64,000 nt of DNA from Paenibacillus assamensis DSM 18201 (lineage in GTDB: Bacteria > Bacillota > Bacilli > Paenibacillales > Paenibacillaceae). Under the pieces are notes generated by a model. The model was not told the origin of the DNA. It did not search any database and saw only the letters and a list, made by a program, of their open reading frames with translations. Position 1 is the first letter of the stretch, and the number at the start of each line of letters is the position of its first letter. Where the stretch lies: assembly GCF_000422445.1 (NCBI RefSeq), contig NZ_AULU01000013.1, forward strand, positions 124,001-188,000, written 5' to 3'. Below, piece after piece: positions 56,105 to 64,000 of this stretch. The position numbers and the translations under genes are program-made.

Positions 56105-56941
56105 ATGAAGAAGCGATTTATAGACATTTTTATGATTATGCTTGGAGCTTTTATTTTTGCAGTAGCGATTAACGTCTTCGTTATTCCGAATGAATTCGGA
56201 GAAGGCGGGGTTACAGGGATTACGATTATTCTTTATTATTTATTCCAATGGTCTCCGGGGCTTGTGAACTTGGTCATTAATGCATTCTTGTTAATTGTCG
56301 GGTACAGGTTCCTCGACAAGATGACAACGATATATACAATTATTGCGGTCCTATTTAATTCCCTCTTTTTGTACCTTACAGAAGATTGGTCGATTGCATC
56401 TAACGAGCTTATTATTAATGCCATCTTTGGTGGTGTCTTTACTGGAGTAGGGCTTGGCTTAATTATTCGTGTAGGCGGGACAACAGCAGGTACGACGATA
56501 CTTGCACGCATTACGAACAAATATTTAGACTGGAACATCAGCTATGGACTCTTGTTCTTTGATCTCATTGTAGCGTTCTCCTCGTACTTCATCATTGGTG
56601 CGGAAGCTTTAATGTTTACGATTGTGATGCTTTATGTAGGCACGAAGGTAATGGACTTTATTATTGAAGGTCTCAATACACAAAAGGCCTGCATGATTAT
56701 ATCCGATGCACATAAGGACATTGCGGAGCAGGTCAATTTGTCGATGGATCGGGGCGTTACCGTCTTCTACGGAAGAGGTCATTATACGAATACACCGAAG
56801 GAAATCCTGTATGTTGTTATTAGCAAGCAAGAAGTGAGCGCATTGAAAAAAATTGTACGCTCCCACGATAAGGACGCGTTCATTACGATTCATGATGTAC
56901 GCGATGTGTTCGGTGAGGGATTTGTAGATATATCGAAATAA
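56105..56941 (+). CDS. YitT-family membrane protein with DUF2179
   Basis: 278 residues, AAAGGAAG upstream. Five or six membrane helices in the first 180 residues: IFMIMLGAFIFAVAINVFVIP, then GGVTGITIILYYLF and GGTTAGTTILARI. The C-terminal DUF2179 domain reads ISKQEVSALKKIVRSHDKDAFITIHDVRDVFGEGF. The family is widespread in Firmicutes in several copies and is not functionally defined. Monocistronic, ending at the terminator near 57000. Confidence 0.9.
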   Translation: MKKRFIDIFMIMLGAFIFAVAINVFVIPNEFGEGGVTGITIILYYLFQWSPGLVNLVINAFLLIVGYRFLDKMTTIYTIIAVLFNSLFLYLTEDWSIASNELIINAIFGGVFTGVGLGLIIRVGGTTAGTTILARITNKYLDWNISYGLLFFDLIVAFSSYFIIGAEALMFTIVMLYVGTKVMDFIIEGLNTQKACMIISDAHKDIAEQVNLSMDRGVTVFYGRGHYTNTPKEILYVVISKQEVSALKKIVRSHDKDAFITIHDVRDVFGEGFVDISK

Positions 56942-56959
56942 CGGAATATCAAAGTAACG

Positions 56960-57009
56960 AAAAAAGGCGAAGAAGTTTCCCCTTCAGGGTTGGCTTCCTT
57001 GCCTTTTTT
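56960..57009. terminator. Bidirectional terminator after yitT-like gene
   Basis: AAAAAAGGC pairs with GCCTTTTTT, with GAAG/CTTC inside; T-runs on both strands suit the convergent gene ending at 57046. Confidence 0.75.
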
Positions 57010-57045
57010 GTTTGTACCTAGCATGTAGATGTCTTATCTAGGTGA

Positions 57046-57828
57046 CTATTCAATCGTAATCTGGATGCTTGATTCTAAACGTTGTACAGGCAGGTCAATA
57101 ATGCTTTTCGTTGGGTCATTACTTGCCATGCGGTAATCTGCAACGACACCAATCGTGTAAGTTCCAGCAGGCAGGTGGAGAGGTCTGATAATTTCCTTCT
57201 TAAAAATTTCTTCGCCACCTTCTAGGTCGTAGCGTGGAGATGAGCCGCGATTGTATTGATAGGCAACGAACCTACTCCATGATCTAGCTTCCTGGAATTG
57301 AGGGGCAATGTCGCTCGTTCGCAGAGCTAAAGCTCTTGTTTCCCCGAATATGGCCCCTTTTGCATCTGTTACATAATAATGAAGCAATGGGCTACCATGA
57401 TGGAGTTTCGCCTGTTTCCCACTTTTGTTGCTCAGAACGGACCAAATTGCCAGCGGCTCTCCTACGTTATATCGCCCTTTACTGCTGTTAATCCGAAGGT
57501 GAAATAAAGAATTTTCGTTGTCAGCATATAAGTTTGATGCGCCTCCAACCTCATCAATTGAATGATACATATCGATATAAATGCTTTTGCTGGCTTTATC
57601 GTATCGCGTAAATCCTATGTCGGCATTTTCAAGGGAACGGATAGGGATATACGTCAGCCCATCCTTTTGCAGGAATGGCAGGTTTGGATGATTTCCGAGC
57701 TCGTTCCCCTCAAAAAATATGTTCCCCTCATATTTGGTGAGAACCCACTCATTGGATGCGACAACGGTTGTTCCCGTAATGAATAGCACGATGACAAGCC
57801 ACACGAGGTGAACTTTGAGATTTTTCAT
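57046..57828 (-). CDS. Secreted protein with copper-amine-oxidase-N-like domain
   Basis: 260 residues with GGAGG upstream. Signal peptide VHLVWLVIVLFITGTTVVASN. Residues about 33-90 (GNHPNLPFLQKDGLTYIPIRSLE) look like the copper amine oxidase N-terminal-like domain used as a wall or binding module in Paenibacillus proteins. The C-terminal part (INSSKGRYNVGEPLAIWSVLSN; AGTYTIGVVADY) resembles a BsuPI-like beta sandwich. It follows the propeller gene on the same strand after 33 bases and is probably co-transcribed. Confidence 0.7.
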   Translation of the reverse strand: MKNLKVHLVWLVIVLFITGTTVVASNEWVLTKYEGNIFFEGNELGNHPNLPFLQKDGLTYIPIRSLENADIGFTRYDKASKSIYIDMYHSIDEVGGASNLYADNENSLFHLRINSSKGRYNVGEPLAIWSVLSNKSGKQAKLHHGSPLLHYYVTDAKGAIFGETRALALRTSDIAPQFQEARSWSRFVAYQYNRGSSPRYDLEGGEEIFKKEIIRPLHLPAGTYTIGVVADYRMASNDPTKSIIDLPVQRLESSIQITIE

Positions 57829-57861
57829 CGCATGTCCTCCTGCTTACTTCCCGTAGATCGA

Positions 57862-59259
57862 TTAATCTTTATACTGATAGAAGCTCAGTGTACCTGTCTT
57901 CTCATCTGCGCTCACAAACAAGTCTCGTTTGTTTACTTTATGAATGCCCTCTGGTGCTTTGCCACCGGATGGAACTAAGCCTAAGTATTTTGGTTTCAAG
58001 GGATTCGTTACGTTAAAGAACAAGATCGTGTTGCCACGCTCGGAACATACAGCCAGAATCTGCTTACCATCGAACTTGCCGATCGTTAAGTTCTCCACTT
58101 CACTGCCGCGCTTTGGACTACGGTCATCTGGATATACACCAGCTTCGGCGTTGACACGATCAATTAGATCCAAGCTGTCATACACGACATTACCATTGAG
58201 ATCCCATGCCATAATGTTGCGTCCGCCGGAGAATACGCCGTCCTTGAACTCATTAGAACCGAGATCGCCTTCATTCGCAGTGTACAAATATTTACCGTTA
58301 GCGCTCCATACGATTCCGTCTGGCTCAGGACGAGCAGTAAGGTCTTCGGTAATGGAAACGACGCCGTCCGTTTTCAAGTCTGCTTTATGCTGCGTTGTAC
58401 CAAGGCCAAACACTTTCGTTACTTTTTTGCTCTGCAAGTCAATGAGCGCAATCGCATTGTTCTCTTGCAAGGTTACAGCTGCGGTCTTGCCATCAGGGCT
58501 GATAGCAGCGTATTCAGGCTGCGGGTCATTCGGATACGTGACATTAGGACCTGCATTCGTCAAATCAATCGGTACATCCGTTACCGTTCCGTTCAGCACA
58601 TCTGCCTGCGGGAAGGATAGAATGGCTACAGAGCCAGGGCGTTTTACTTTGCTGAAGTCAATTTCATCGAGAATGGGGTCAAGTTCTTCATCTTCGATAG
58701 CGACAACTGCCGTACGGCCATCTTTGGAAAGGTCGATCGCGTCGGGGCCGATTCCTACCTCGTACGTTTTGGCAATGGTGCCAGCTCCGATATCGACAAC
58801 AGCAATGACACCTTTATTGGCGTTGTTTACGTTGTCGCCTGTCCGTACAGCTGCTAATGCATATTTGCCATTTGGTGTAACGACTACACTTGTTACCTCG
58901 GCCTCGGCGGATATAGATTTCAAGCTGATTTGCTTAATAGTTTGGATGTTTTTCAGATCTTTAATGGATACGACACTAATAGAGCCTAAATTTGCTTCGG
59001 TTACGAGAAGTGTGCTGCCGTCTGGGGTGGAGGAGATGATTTCTGCTGCTTTGCTAGGCATGGCGTAAGTAGCTGCAAGTTGGAAGCCGCTTTTATTTTG
59101 TACCTTAGTTTCATTATGCTTATGGCTGTGATTCCCTGATTGGTGGGATGAATGTGAATGCTTGTCATGGTCATTGCTTGCAAAGGCTGTAGAGAACAGC
59201 GAAGCAGTAGATAATACACATGCTAAGGTAACAGAAATAAACCAACGTTTACGATTCAA
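57862..59259 (-). CDS. Secreted beta-propeller (choice-of-anchor-I/YncE-like) protein with His-rich linker
   Basis: About 465 residues. AAAGGAG lies eight bases before TTG 59259, preferred over GTG 59268, which abuts the ribosome site. Signal peptide FISVTLACVLSTASLFSTAFA. Next comes a His-rich stretch NDHDKHSHSSHQSGNHSHKH, likely metal binding. The rest is a propeller of repeated blades: SKAAEIISSTPDGSTLLVTE, TSVVVTPNGKYALAAVRTG, DAIDLSKDGRTAVVAIEDE, YAAISPDGKTAAVTLQENN, IVWSANGKYLYTANEGD. Members bind surfaces or metals; no enzyme site is evident. Confidence 0.82.
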   Translation of the reverse strand: MNRKRWFISVTLACVLSTASLFSTAFASNDHDKHSHSSHQSGNHSHKHNETKVQNKSGFQLAATYAMPSKAAEIISSTPDGSTLLVTEANLGSISVVSIKDLKNIQTIKQISLKSISAEAEVTSVVVTPNGKYALAAVRTGDNVNNANKGVIAVVDIGAGTIAKTYEVGIGPDAIDLSKDGRTAVVAIEDEELDPILDEIDFSKVKRPGSVAILSFPQADVLNGTVTDVPIDLTNAGPNVTYPNDPQPEYAAISPDGKTAAVTLQENNAIALIDLQSKKVTKVFGLGTTQHKADLKTDGVVSITEDLTARPEPDGIVWSANGKYLYTANEGDLGSNEFKDGVFSGGRNIMAWDLNGNVVYDSLDLIDRVNAEAGVYPDDRSPKRGSEVENLTIGKFDGKQILAVCSERGNTILFFNVTNPLKPKYLGLVPSGGKAPEGIHKVNKRDLFVSADEKTGTLSFYQYKD

Positions 59260-59633
59260 TCGAAACACTCCTTTTGCCTATTCATTTTTTTGGATGGGTA
59301 ACTAGATTGGTTAACTTACTGACTTGCTAAGGAAAATGAATGTATGTAGGTTGTTCATGGATGCGTACAATTGGGGGAAATCGTTCTCACTTGGGCAAGA
59401 TAGGTGATAATTAACGATATTATTCGACAGCCATAAACAAATTCCTCCTTTGATTCCAATTCGTGTTGTGTGAAATGGTTAGCCGGTTCGCTTCATCAAA
59501 TTCACTTGTTTTCATATATAAAATTTGGGACAATAAGAAGCAGATTGTGAGTATAGGCGTGGCTTGCTGGAACGTATAGGGAGTTGCGTTAAATAGAACT
59601 TAGAAATTCAGTGTTTTGAAAAGAGGACAACGA

Positions 59634-60704
59634 ATGAATAAGCAATCCATTTATGGATTAACACTAGATCAATTAATAGCATGGCTGTCCGAACACGGAC
59701 ATAAGAAGTCTCGCGCAGCAAAAGTGTGGGATTGGTTGTATCGCAAGCGGGTGACGGATTTCGCTCAAATGGATGATGTGAACAAAGACTGTTTGCAGCT
59801 GCTATCTGAGCATTTTGTCATTCAAACGTTAACCGAGCACGTGAAACAAGAGTCTGCGGACGGCACGATCAAGTTTCTATTTAAGCTGCAAGATGGCAAC
59901 CTGATCGAAACGGTGTTGATGCGACATAAATTCGGTCTATCGGTTTGTGTAACGACGCAAGTTGGCTGTAATATCGGGTGCAGCTTCTGCGCGAGTGGAT
60001 TAATTGCGAAAAGCCGTGACTTATCCAGTGGTGAAATTGCGGAGCAAATTATGAAGGTTCAGCATCATCTTGATGCGGTTGGCAAAGGTGAGCTTGTCAG
60101 TCATATCGTTGTCATGGGAATCGGCGAGCCATTCGATAATTATGAGAACTTGCTTAATTTCTTGAAAGTTGTTACCGATCGTAAAGGTTTAGCGATTGGC
60201 TCAAGACGAATTACCGTATCGACGAGCGGATTGGCTACGAAGATTAAGGAGTTCGCAGATGCGGACTTGCGGGTGAATTTGGCGTTGTCTTTGCATGCGC
60301 CTAATAATGAACTTCGTACGCAAATCATGAAAATTAACCGCGCGATTCCAATCGAGCAGTTAATGGAGGCGTTGGATTATTACTTTGCGAAGACGAATCA
60401 GAAGGTGACGTTGGAATATATCTTGCTGCGGGATGTAAATGATCGCCCAGAGCATGCGTTGGAGTTGGCGCAGTTGATTCAGGACAAGCGCCAGTTCTTG
60501 AAAGTAAACTTGATTCCATACAATCCAGTTGATGAGCACAGCCAGTACCAACGTACGACACGCGATTCAGTATTGGAGTTCTTCGATGTGTTGAAGAAGC
60601 ATCAGATTAATGCGAGCGTGCGCGTGGAGCACGGCAGTGATATCGATGCCGCATGCGGACAGCTGCGCAGTAAGCAGATGAAGAAAGCTGAAGTGAGTAA
60701 ATAA
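59634..60704 (+). CDS. RlmN/Cfr-family radical SAM 23S rRNA methyltransferase
   Basis: 356 residues from ATG 59634 with AAGAGGAC upstream. Radical SAM cluster CNIGCSFC, the [13 protein letters not shown] segment and the C-terminal catalytic Cys in DIDAACGQL. RlmN methylates A2503 at C2; Cfr methylates the same base at C8 and gives drug resistance. Segments such as [10 protein letters not shown] are closer to RlmN. It is not beside def/fmt/rsmB/prkC, where the housekeeping rlmN usually lies, so it may be a second copy. Ends at a strong terminator. Confidence 0.88.
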   Translation: MNKQSIYGLTLDQLIAWLSEHGHKKSRAAKVWDWLYRKRVTDFAQMDDVNKDCLQLLSEHFVIQTLTEHVKQESADGTIKFLFKLQDGNLIETVLMRHKFGLSVCVTTQVGCNIGCSFCASGLIAKSRDLSSGEIAEQIMKVQHHLDAVGKGELVSHIVVMGIGEPFDNYENLLNFLKVVTDRKGLAIGSRRITVSTSGLATKIKEFADADLRVNLALSLHAPNNELRTQIMKINRAIPIEQLMEALDYYFAKTNQKVTLEYILLRDVNDRPEHALELAQLIQDKRQFLKVNLIPYNPVDEHSQYQRTTRDSVLEFFDVLKKHQINASVRVEHGSDIDAACGQLRSKQMKKAEVSK

Positions 60705-60760
60705 GCGTAAAGAGACCATGTGATATTGAGTGTGGAGACTAAACCCATTTTTGGACAATA

Positions 60761-60801
60761 AAAGAGCGTACCCACCGACGAAGAGTGGGTACGCTCTTTG
60801 T
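60761..60801. terminator. Strong bidirectional terminator
   Basis: AAAGAGCGTACCCAC pairs with GTGGGTACGCTCTTT: a 15-bp stem between convergent genes. Confidence 0.9.
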
Positions 60802-60809
60802 TACATCAA

Positions 60810-61121
60810 TTAGTTTTGAATTTTATCAGTTAGTGCATCGATGTTCGTCAAACCTTGGTTGATTTGACCTAGGCTCGCTACGATTTGACCTTGAATGTTG
60901 TTAATTTGCGCTTGAAGGTTTTGGAACTGCATAGCTGCCATTGGGTCGGAGTTACCGATAATTTGAGCGAACTGTTGAAGCTGAGATTCAACGAAATCGA
61001 ATTGTTGAGCTACCATGTTTACGCTGTTTACCATGTTTTTAAGGCCTTTTACTTCAGCATCGATTTGATCGCCTACGCGAGCGCTTTTGTTGCCAAATCC
61101 AAATCCGTTTGATCCAAACAT
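60810..61121 (-). CDS. Small coiled-coil protein of unknown function
   Basis: 103 residues from ATG 61121 with AGAGGAG upstream. A glycine/phenylalanine start (MFGSNGFGFGNKS) is followed by heptad-like helices rich in Gln, Asn, Ile and Leu: GLKNMVNSVNMVAQQFDFVESQL, NLQAQINNIQGQIVASLG and INQGLTNIDALTDKI. No signal peptide. I do not recognise the family. Divergent promoter side: the following 570 bases to the hexosaminidase gene show no supported gene. Confidence 0.7.
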   Translation of the reverse strand: MFGSNGFGFGNKSARVGDQIDAEVKGLKNMVNSVNMVAQQFDFVESQLQQFAQIIGNSDPMAAMQFQNLQAQINNIQGQIVASLGQINQGLTNIDALTDKIQN

Positions 61122-61692
61122 GTGAACATCTCCTCTAAAATATATAATAGTTGCTCTAATGGGGGTAGAATCATTCTCACAGCCTTGATGATTATCCGAC
61201 ACGAAAGGTTCAGCATGATTTAGCGCTAACGTAAATCCATGAACTATAGCAACCAAAACTTATGTATGAGATGCTTATCCCACTTCGCATATCAAGGTTC
61301 CCCTTGCAGTTCTCCTGCGTGAGTCTTACATGATAAAAAAAAATATGTAACGATATCTTGAGTATTTGTATTTTAATAAGGTACATATTTACATACGCAC
61401 ATAAAAGGATATAGTTTCATACCAAAGAACTTTATTCCATGTTATTTTTTACAAAATAGATATTGTGGTGCACGATTCTCTCAAAATGAATCATGTTCTT
61501 TCTATGAAACGCTTCAAGGCAGTAGTTTTCTCTGATTTTACGATTAATACTGTAACGAATCGTTGCTGAGACTACCTCCTCAAACCTACTCGTTTGTACT
61601 ACAATGAGATCGAACTATATTTTTCCTATGCACTTGTCATTACATAGAAATTAGAAATCATACTATGAATACTTGGTTAGGAGGAAGTATCG

Positions 61693-63603
61693 ATGAAATT
61701 GCGATTTGAGGGAGATTTGACGGAATTACTAGCTGGAATTGGCGCGTTGTCGCAGGACAATTGGTTTAGTGAAGCAGAAGATGGTGTGCTTGTTCGTGTG
61801 GGGCCTTCAACAGGCAATCTGGAAGTGGGCTTAGAGCAGGGTCAAGCCTATATACGTTATGGACATAAGCATCAATTTTATAGAGGGCTCGGGCTTCTTG
61901 TGCAGCACGGCAGCAGTGGGCAGGCTTTTCATATCGAAGAGAAGCAGCATATCCATACGGTTGGACCGATGTTCGACCTTTCTCGCAATGCAGTACTGAC
62001 ATTAGATAGCTTTAAAGATTTATTACGCAAAATGGCGCTTATGGGCATGAATTCGGTCATGCTCTATATGGAAGATACGTATGAAATTAAGGGTGAACCT
62101 TACTTTGGCTACATGCGTGGTCGATATTCAGAGGCTGAGCTTCGTGAGATTGATGATTATGCATATCAATTCGGTATTGAGGCTTTCCCAAGCATTCAGA
62201 CGCTTGCCCATTTAGAGGAGTTTCTCAAGTGGGAGCCGGTAAGGGAATATAAAGATACGAAGGGTGCTTTGTTAGTTGGCACAGAGAAGACGAATCAACT
62301 GATGGAGAATATGATCGAGGCGGTTAGTGCTCCTTTCCGCAGTCGTAAAGTTCACATTGGTATGGATGAGGCAGAAGAGCTTGGACGCGGCAAATATTTA
62401 GATAAGAACGGGTATGTGGAACGCTTTGAAATTATGATGGCTCATTTGGACAAGGTGTTGGAAATTGTACGTCGTCGTGGCTTGAAGCCGATGATGTGGA
62501 GCGACATGTTTTTGAAATTCACTTCTGCTGACGGTACAGAACATTTTGATACAGAGAGTCAATTTTCTGAATCGATGGCAAATCGTATTCCGAGTGACGT
62601 TGATATGGTGTATTGGGACTACAACCATATGGAAGAAGAGCATTACGATAAGCTCATTGCGAAGCATCGCCCATTGAACTGTAATCTCGTATTTGCTGGC
62701 GGAGTATGGGTATTCAATACGTTTGGCGTTAACTACGGCATGTCCTTGAACGCTACGGATAGTGCGCTGAAGGCGTGCAAACGTGCTGGTGTTGGCGAAG
62801 TATATGCGACGCTATGGGGCGATGATGGAATGGAAAGCAATCCATATATCGCATTGCTTGGCTTGCAGTTCTACGCGGAGCATGCTTATGCCGAGGGCGA
62901 GTTGGATCGAGCCAAGCTGGCGGAGCGCGTGAAGTTCTGTACAGGCATCGAGCTGGATGCTTATATGCTGATGAAGGACTTGGATGAGACGCCTGGCGCA
63001 GAGCCTAACAATGAGAAGCAGAGCAATCCGTGTAAGTTCTTATTGTATCAAGATGTGCTGCTCGGTTTGTTCGATAAGCAGATTGAAGGATTGGAAATGT
63101 CGGCTCATTATGCGAACGTGGAGCAGGCGATTCGCAGCAGCCGTGTCCCTGAAGCGGAGCTGGATTACATTTTCGATGTGCCAGAGAAGCTGTGCGGCGT
63201 ATTGAAGCTGAAAAGTGAGATTGGCATCGAGCTGAAGCAAGCTTATGATGCAGGTGATAAGGAAACGCTGCGACGTATCGCGGTAGAGGTACTGCCAGCT
63301 ATCGAGGCAGGAGTGCAAGATCTTCGTGCTGCGCACCGCAAGCAGTGGCTGCGTATGTTTAAGCCTTTCGGCTGGGAAGTTATTGATATCCGCTACGGTG
63401 GGGTTATCAATCGTCTAGATACTGCTTCCATGCGCTTAATGGATTACGTAGAAGGGCGCATCGGACAGATTGAAGAGTTGGAACAAGAGCGTCTTGTGTA
63501 CAGCACAACGAATCGCTTCAACAATAAAGGCGCTGGCTGGTGCAGCTTCTATTATCGGATGGCCTCGCCAAATGTGTTCTTCCATGTTATGAATCCTTTT
63601 TGA
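61693..63603 (+). CDS. Cytoplasmic GH20 beta-N-acetylhexosaminidase (GcnA-like)
   Basis: 636 residues, GGAGGAAG upstream. No signal peptide. The GH20 barrel has GPMFDLSRNAVLTLDSFKDLL, then FPSIQTLAHLEEFLKW, catalytic pair Asp 225-Glu 226 in HIGMDEAEELG, MMWSDMFLKF, DVDMVYWDYNH and YATLWGDDGMESN. The length and C-terminal helical part agree with GcnA of streptococci. It removes terminal GlcNAc/GalNAc from imported glycans or wall fragments by substrate-assisted catalysis. Monocistronic. Confidence 0.92.
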   Translation: MKLRFEGDLTELLAGIGALSQDNWFSEAEDGVLVRVGPSTGNLEVGLEQGQAYIRYGHKHQFYRGLGLLVQHGSSGQAFHIEEKQHIHTVGPMFDLSRNAVLTLDSFKDLLRKMALMGMNSVMLYMEDTYEIKGEPYFGYMRGRYSEAELREIDDYAYQFGIEAFPSIQTLAHLEEFLKWEPVREYKDTKGALLVGTEKTNQLMENMIEAVSAPFRSRKVHIGMDEAEELGRGKYLDKNGYVERFEIMMAHLDKVLEIVRRRGLKPMMWSDMFLKFTSADGTEHFDTESQFSESMANRIPSDVDMVYWDYNHMEEEHYDKLIAKHRPLNCNLVFAGGVWVFNTFGVNYGMSLNATDSALKACKRAGVGEVYATLWGDDGMESNPYIALLGLQFYAEHAYAEGELDRAKLAERVKFCTGIELDAYMLMKDLDETPGAEPNNEKQSNPCKFLLYQDVLLGLFDKQIEGLEMSAHYANVEQAIRSSRVPEAELDYIFDVPEKLCGVLKLKSEIGIELKQAYDAGDKETLRRIAVEVLPAIEAGVQDLRAAHRKQWLRMFKPFGWEVIDIRYGGVINRLDTASMRLMDYVEGRIGQIEELEQERLVYSTTNRFNNKGAGWCSFYYRMASPNVFFHVMNPF

Positions 63604-63616
63604 CAGCTTATTGAAC

Positions 63617-63655
63617 AAAGCGGCTGAGACTTTCCATAAAGCTCAGTCGCTTTTT
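63617..63655 (+). terminator. Terminator after the hexosaminidase gene
   Basis: AAAGCGGCTGAG pairs with CTCAGTCGCTTT, followed by TT. Confidence 0.8.
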
Positions 63656-63745
63656 AATCCTGTCGAAGGGATTCCAGATAGTCTCTATATGATTTGCATG
63701 AAATGTGAAATGGCAACGAGCACAAGCGCCAGAAGGGGGATTCTA

Positions 63746-64000
63746 ATGGATCATTTTGATGACAGGGAGCAAGTGCGTAGCTTTCATGATCAGCGAATGC
63801 CAAAGTTATATTTTGAGTATAAAGGTCAACATTATGAAGGATATTTATCTCACTACTGGTACGATGGCTTTCGAATAATGACCTATCAACACGACTTGCA
63901 CCTGCAGCCGGGTGATGCATTGTCACGCATTGGTTTGTCTGAATACGAAATGGATAAGGAGGCTTATCTGTTCACAGTCACCGACGTATCACTCGGTGTA
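63746..64000 (+). CDS. Hypothetical protein (3' end outside window)
   Basis: ATG 63746 follows AGAAGGGGGA; 85 codons are open to the window edge. The sequence MDHFDDREQVRSFHDQRMPK and YEGYLSHYWYDGFRIMTYQ is rich in Tyr, His and acidic residues. No signal peptide or membrane helix so far. I do not recognise it. Confidence 0.65.
   Translation, partial: MDHFDDREQVRSFHDQRMPKLYFEYKGQHYEGYLSHYWYDGFRIMTYQHDLHLQPGDALSRIGLSEYEMDKEAYLFTVTDVSLGV

Noticed and set aside
57944-59068. Long open frame (about 374 codons) on the plus strand
   Set aside because: It is antisense to the propeller gene, which has a signal peptide, a ribosome site and clear blade repeats. The plus-strand translation is low complexity with no recognisable motif.
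59420-59451. Strong AAAGGAGG followed by a four-codon frame (MAVE, stop) on the minus strand
   Set aside because: Could be a leader for the propeller gene 160 bases on, but no alternative hairpins were seen, so it is probably chance or a decayed start.

Overview
The window reads as chromosome from a spore-forming, low-to-mid GC Firmicute, most likely Paenibacillus or a close relative. The evidence is a small acid-soluble spore protein, a collagen-like exosporium-type protein, strong AGGAGG ribosome sites with frequent GTG/TTG starts, Gram-positive lipoproteins, a CcpN/GapB/PpsR gluconeogenic set and a YumC-type ferredoxin reductase. No rRNA, tRNA, CRISPR array or intact transposase was seen. 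The assignment rests on gene content and protein resemblance only.

Layout. 0-9.3 kb: a MarR regulator with a ring-cleaving dioxygenase (cut by the left edge), a large hybrid histidine kinase, a spore protein, a broken small gene, an AraC/GyrI regulator and a manganese ABC importer behind a MntR-like box. 9.4-13.5 kb: a GNAT protein, then an ECF sigma factor, its likely membrane anti-sigma and an orphan solute-binding lipoprotein. 13.7-17.4 kb: gapB, ccpN, ppsR and glpX, a compact gluconeogenesis unit with its own repressor. 17.6-22.8 kb: a tautomerase-like protein, an SRPBCC protein, a lipoprotein, an APH-family kinase and a DbpA-type helicase. 23.0-31.5 kb: one long locus with a wall amidase, two sugar-type ABC permeases, a HlyD-type adaptor, two lipoproteins and a two-component system, preceded by three 11-bp-phased direct repeats. 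31.6-34.6 kb: a Dph6-like ATPase, a second AraC/GyrI regulator and the collagen-like protein.

34.6-41.6 kb is an AT-rich defence island. It holds a HEPN-like protein (RxxxxxxH) overlapping an ORC/CDC6-like ATPase with a C-terminal helix-hairpin-helix; I regard this pair as the best candidate for an undescribed system. The pair is bracketed by two related remnants of Nudix hydrolase 3' ends. A decayed HAD-Nudix operon follows, then a 972-residue SIR2 protein that closely resembles DSR2, the NAD-depleting anti-phage sirtuin.

41.8-64 kb: a Cof-type HAD phosphatase, a YdeI-like protein, an HxlR regulator with a quinone/flavodoxin-type oxidoreductase sharing a palindromic operator, a methyltransferase behind a 12-codon leader peptide with mutually exclusive hairpins, an SDR lacking its catalytic tyrosine, a Fur-box-controlled hydroxamate siderophore importer divergent from a YumC/IruO-type reductase, a GIY-YIG protein, another SDR, a second ring-cleaving dioxygenase behind an MhqR-like box, YitT, two secreted proteins, an RlmN/Cfr-family enzyme, a small coiled-coil protein, a cytoplasmic GH20 hexosaminidase and an unfinished gene at the right edge.

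Functionally, metal supply (Mn, Fe), quinone/electrophile stress, carbon-flow control and phage defence dominate. Shorter calls (promoters, operators, hairpins) were made by eye and are candidates.
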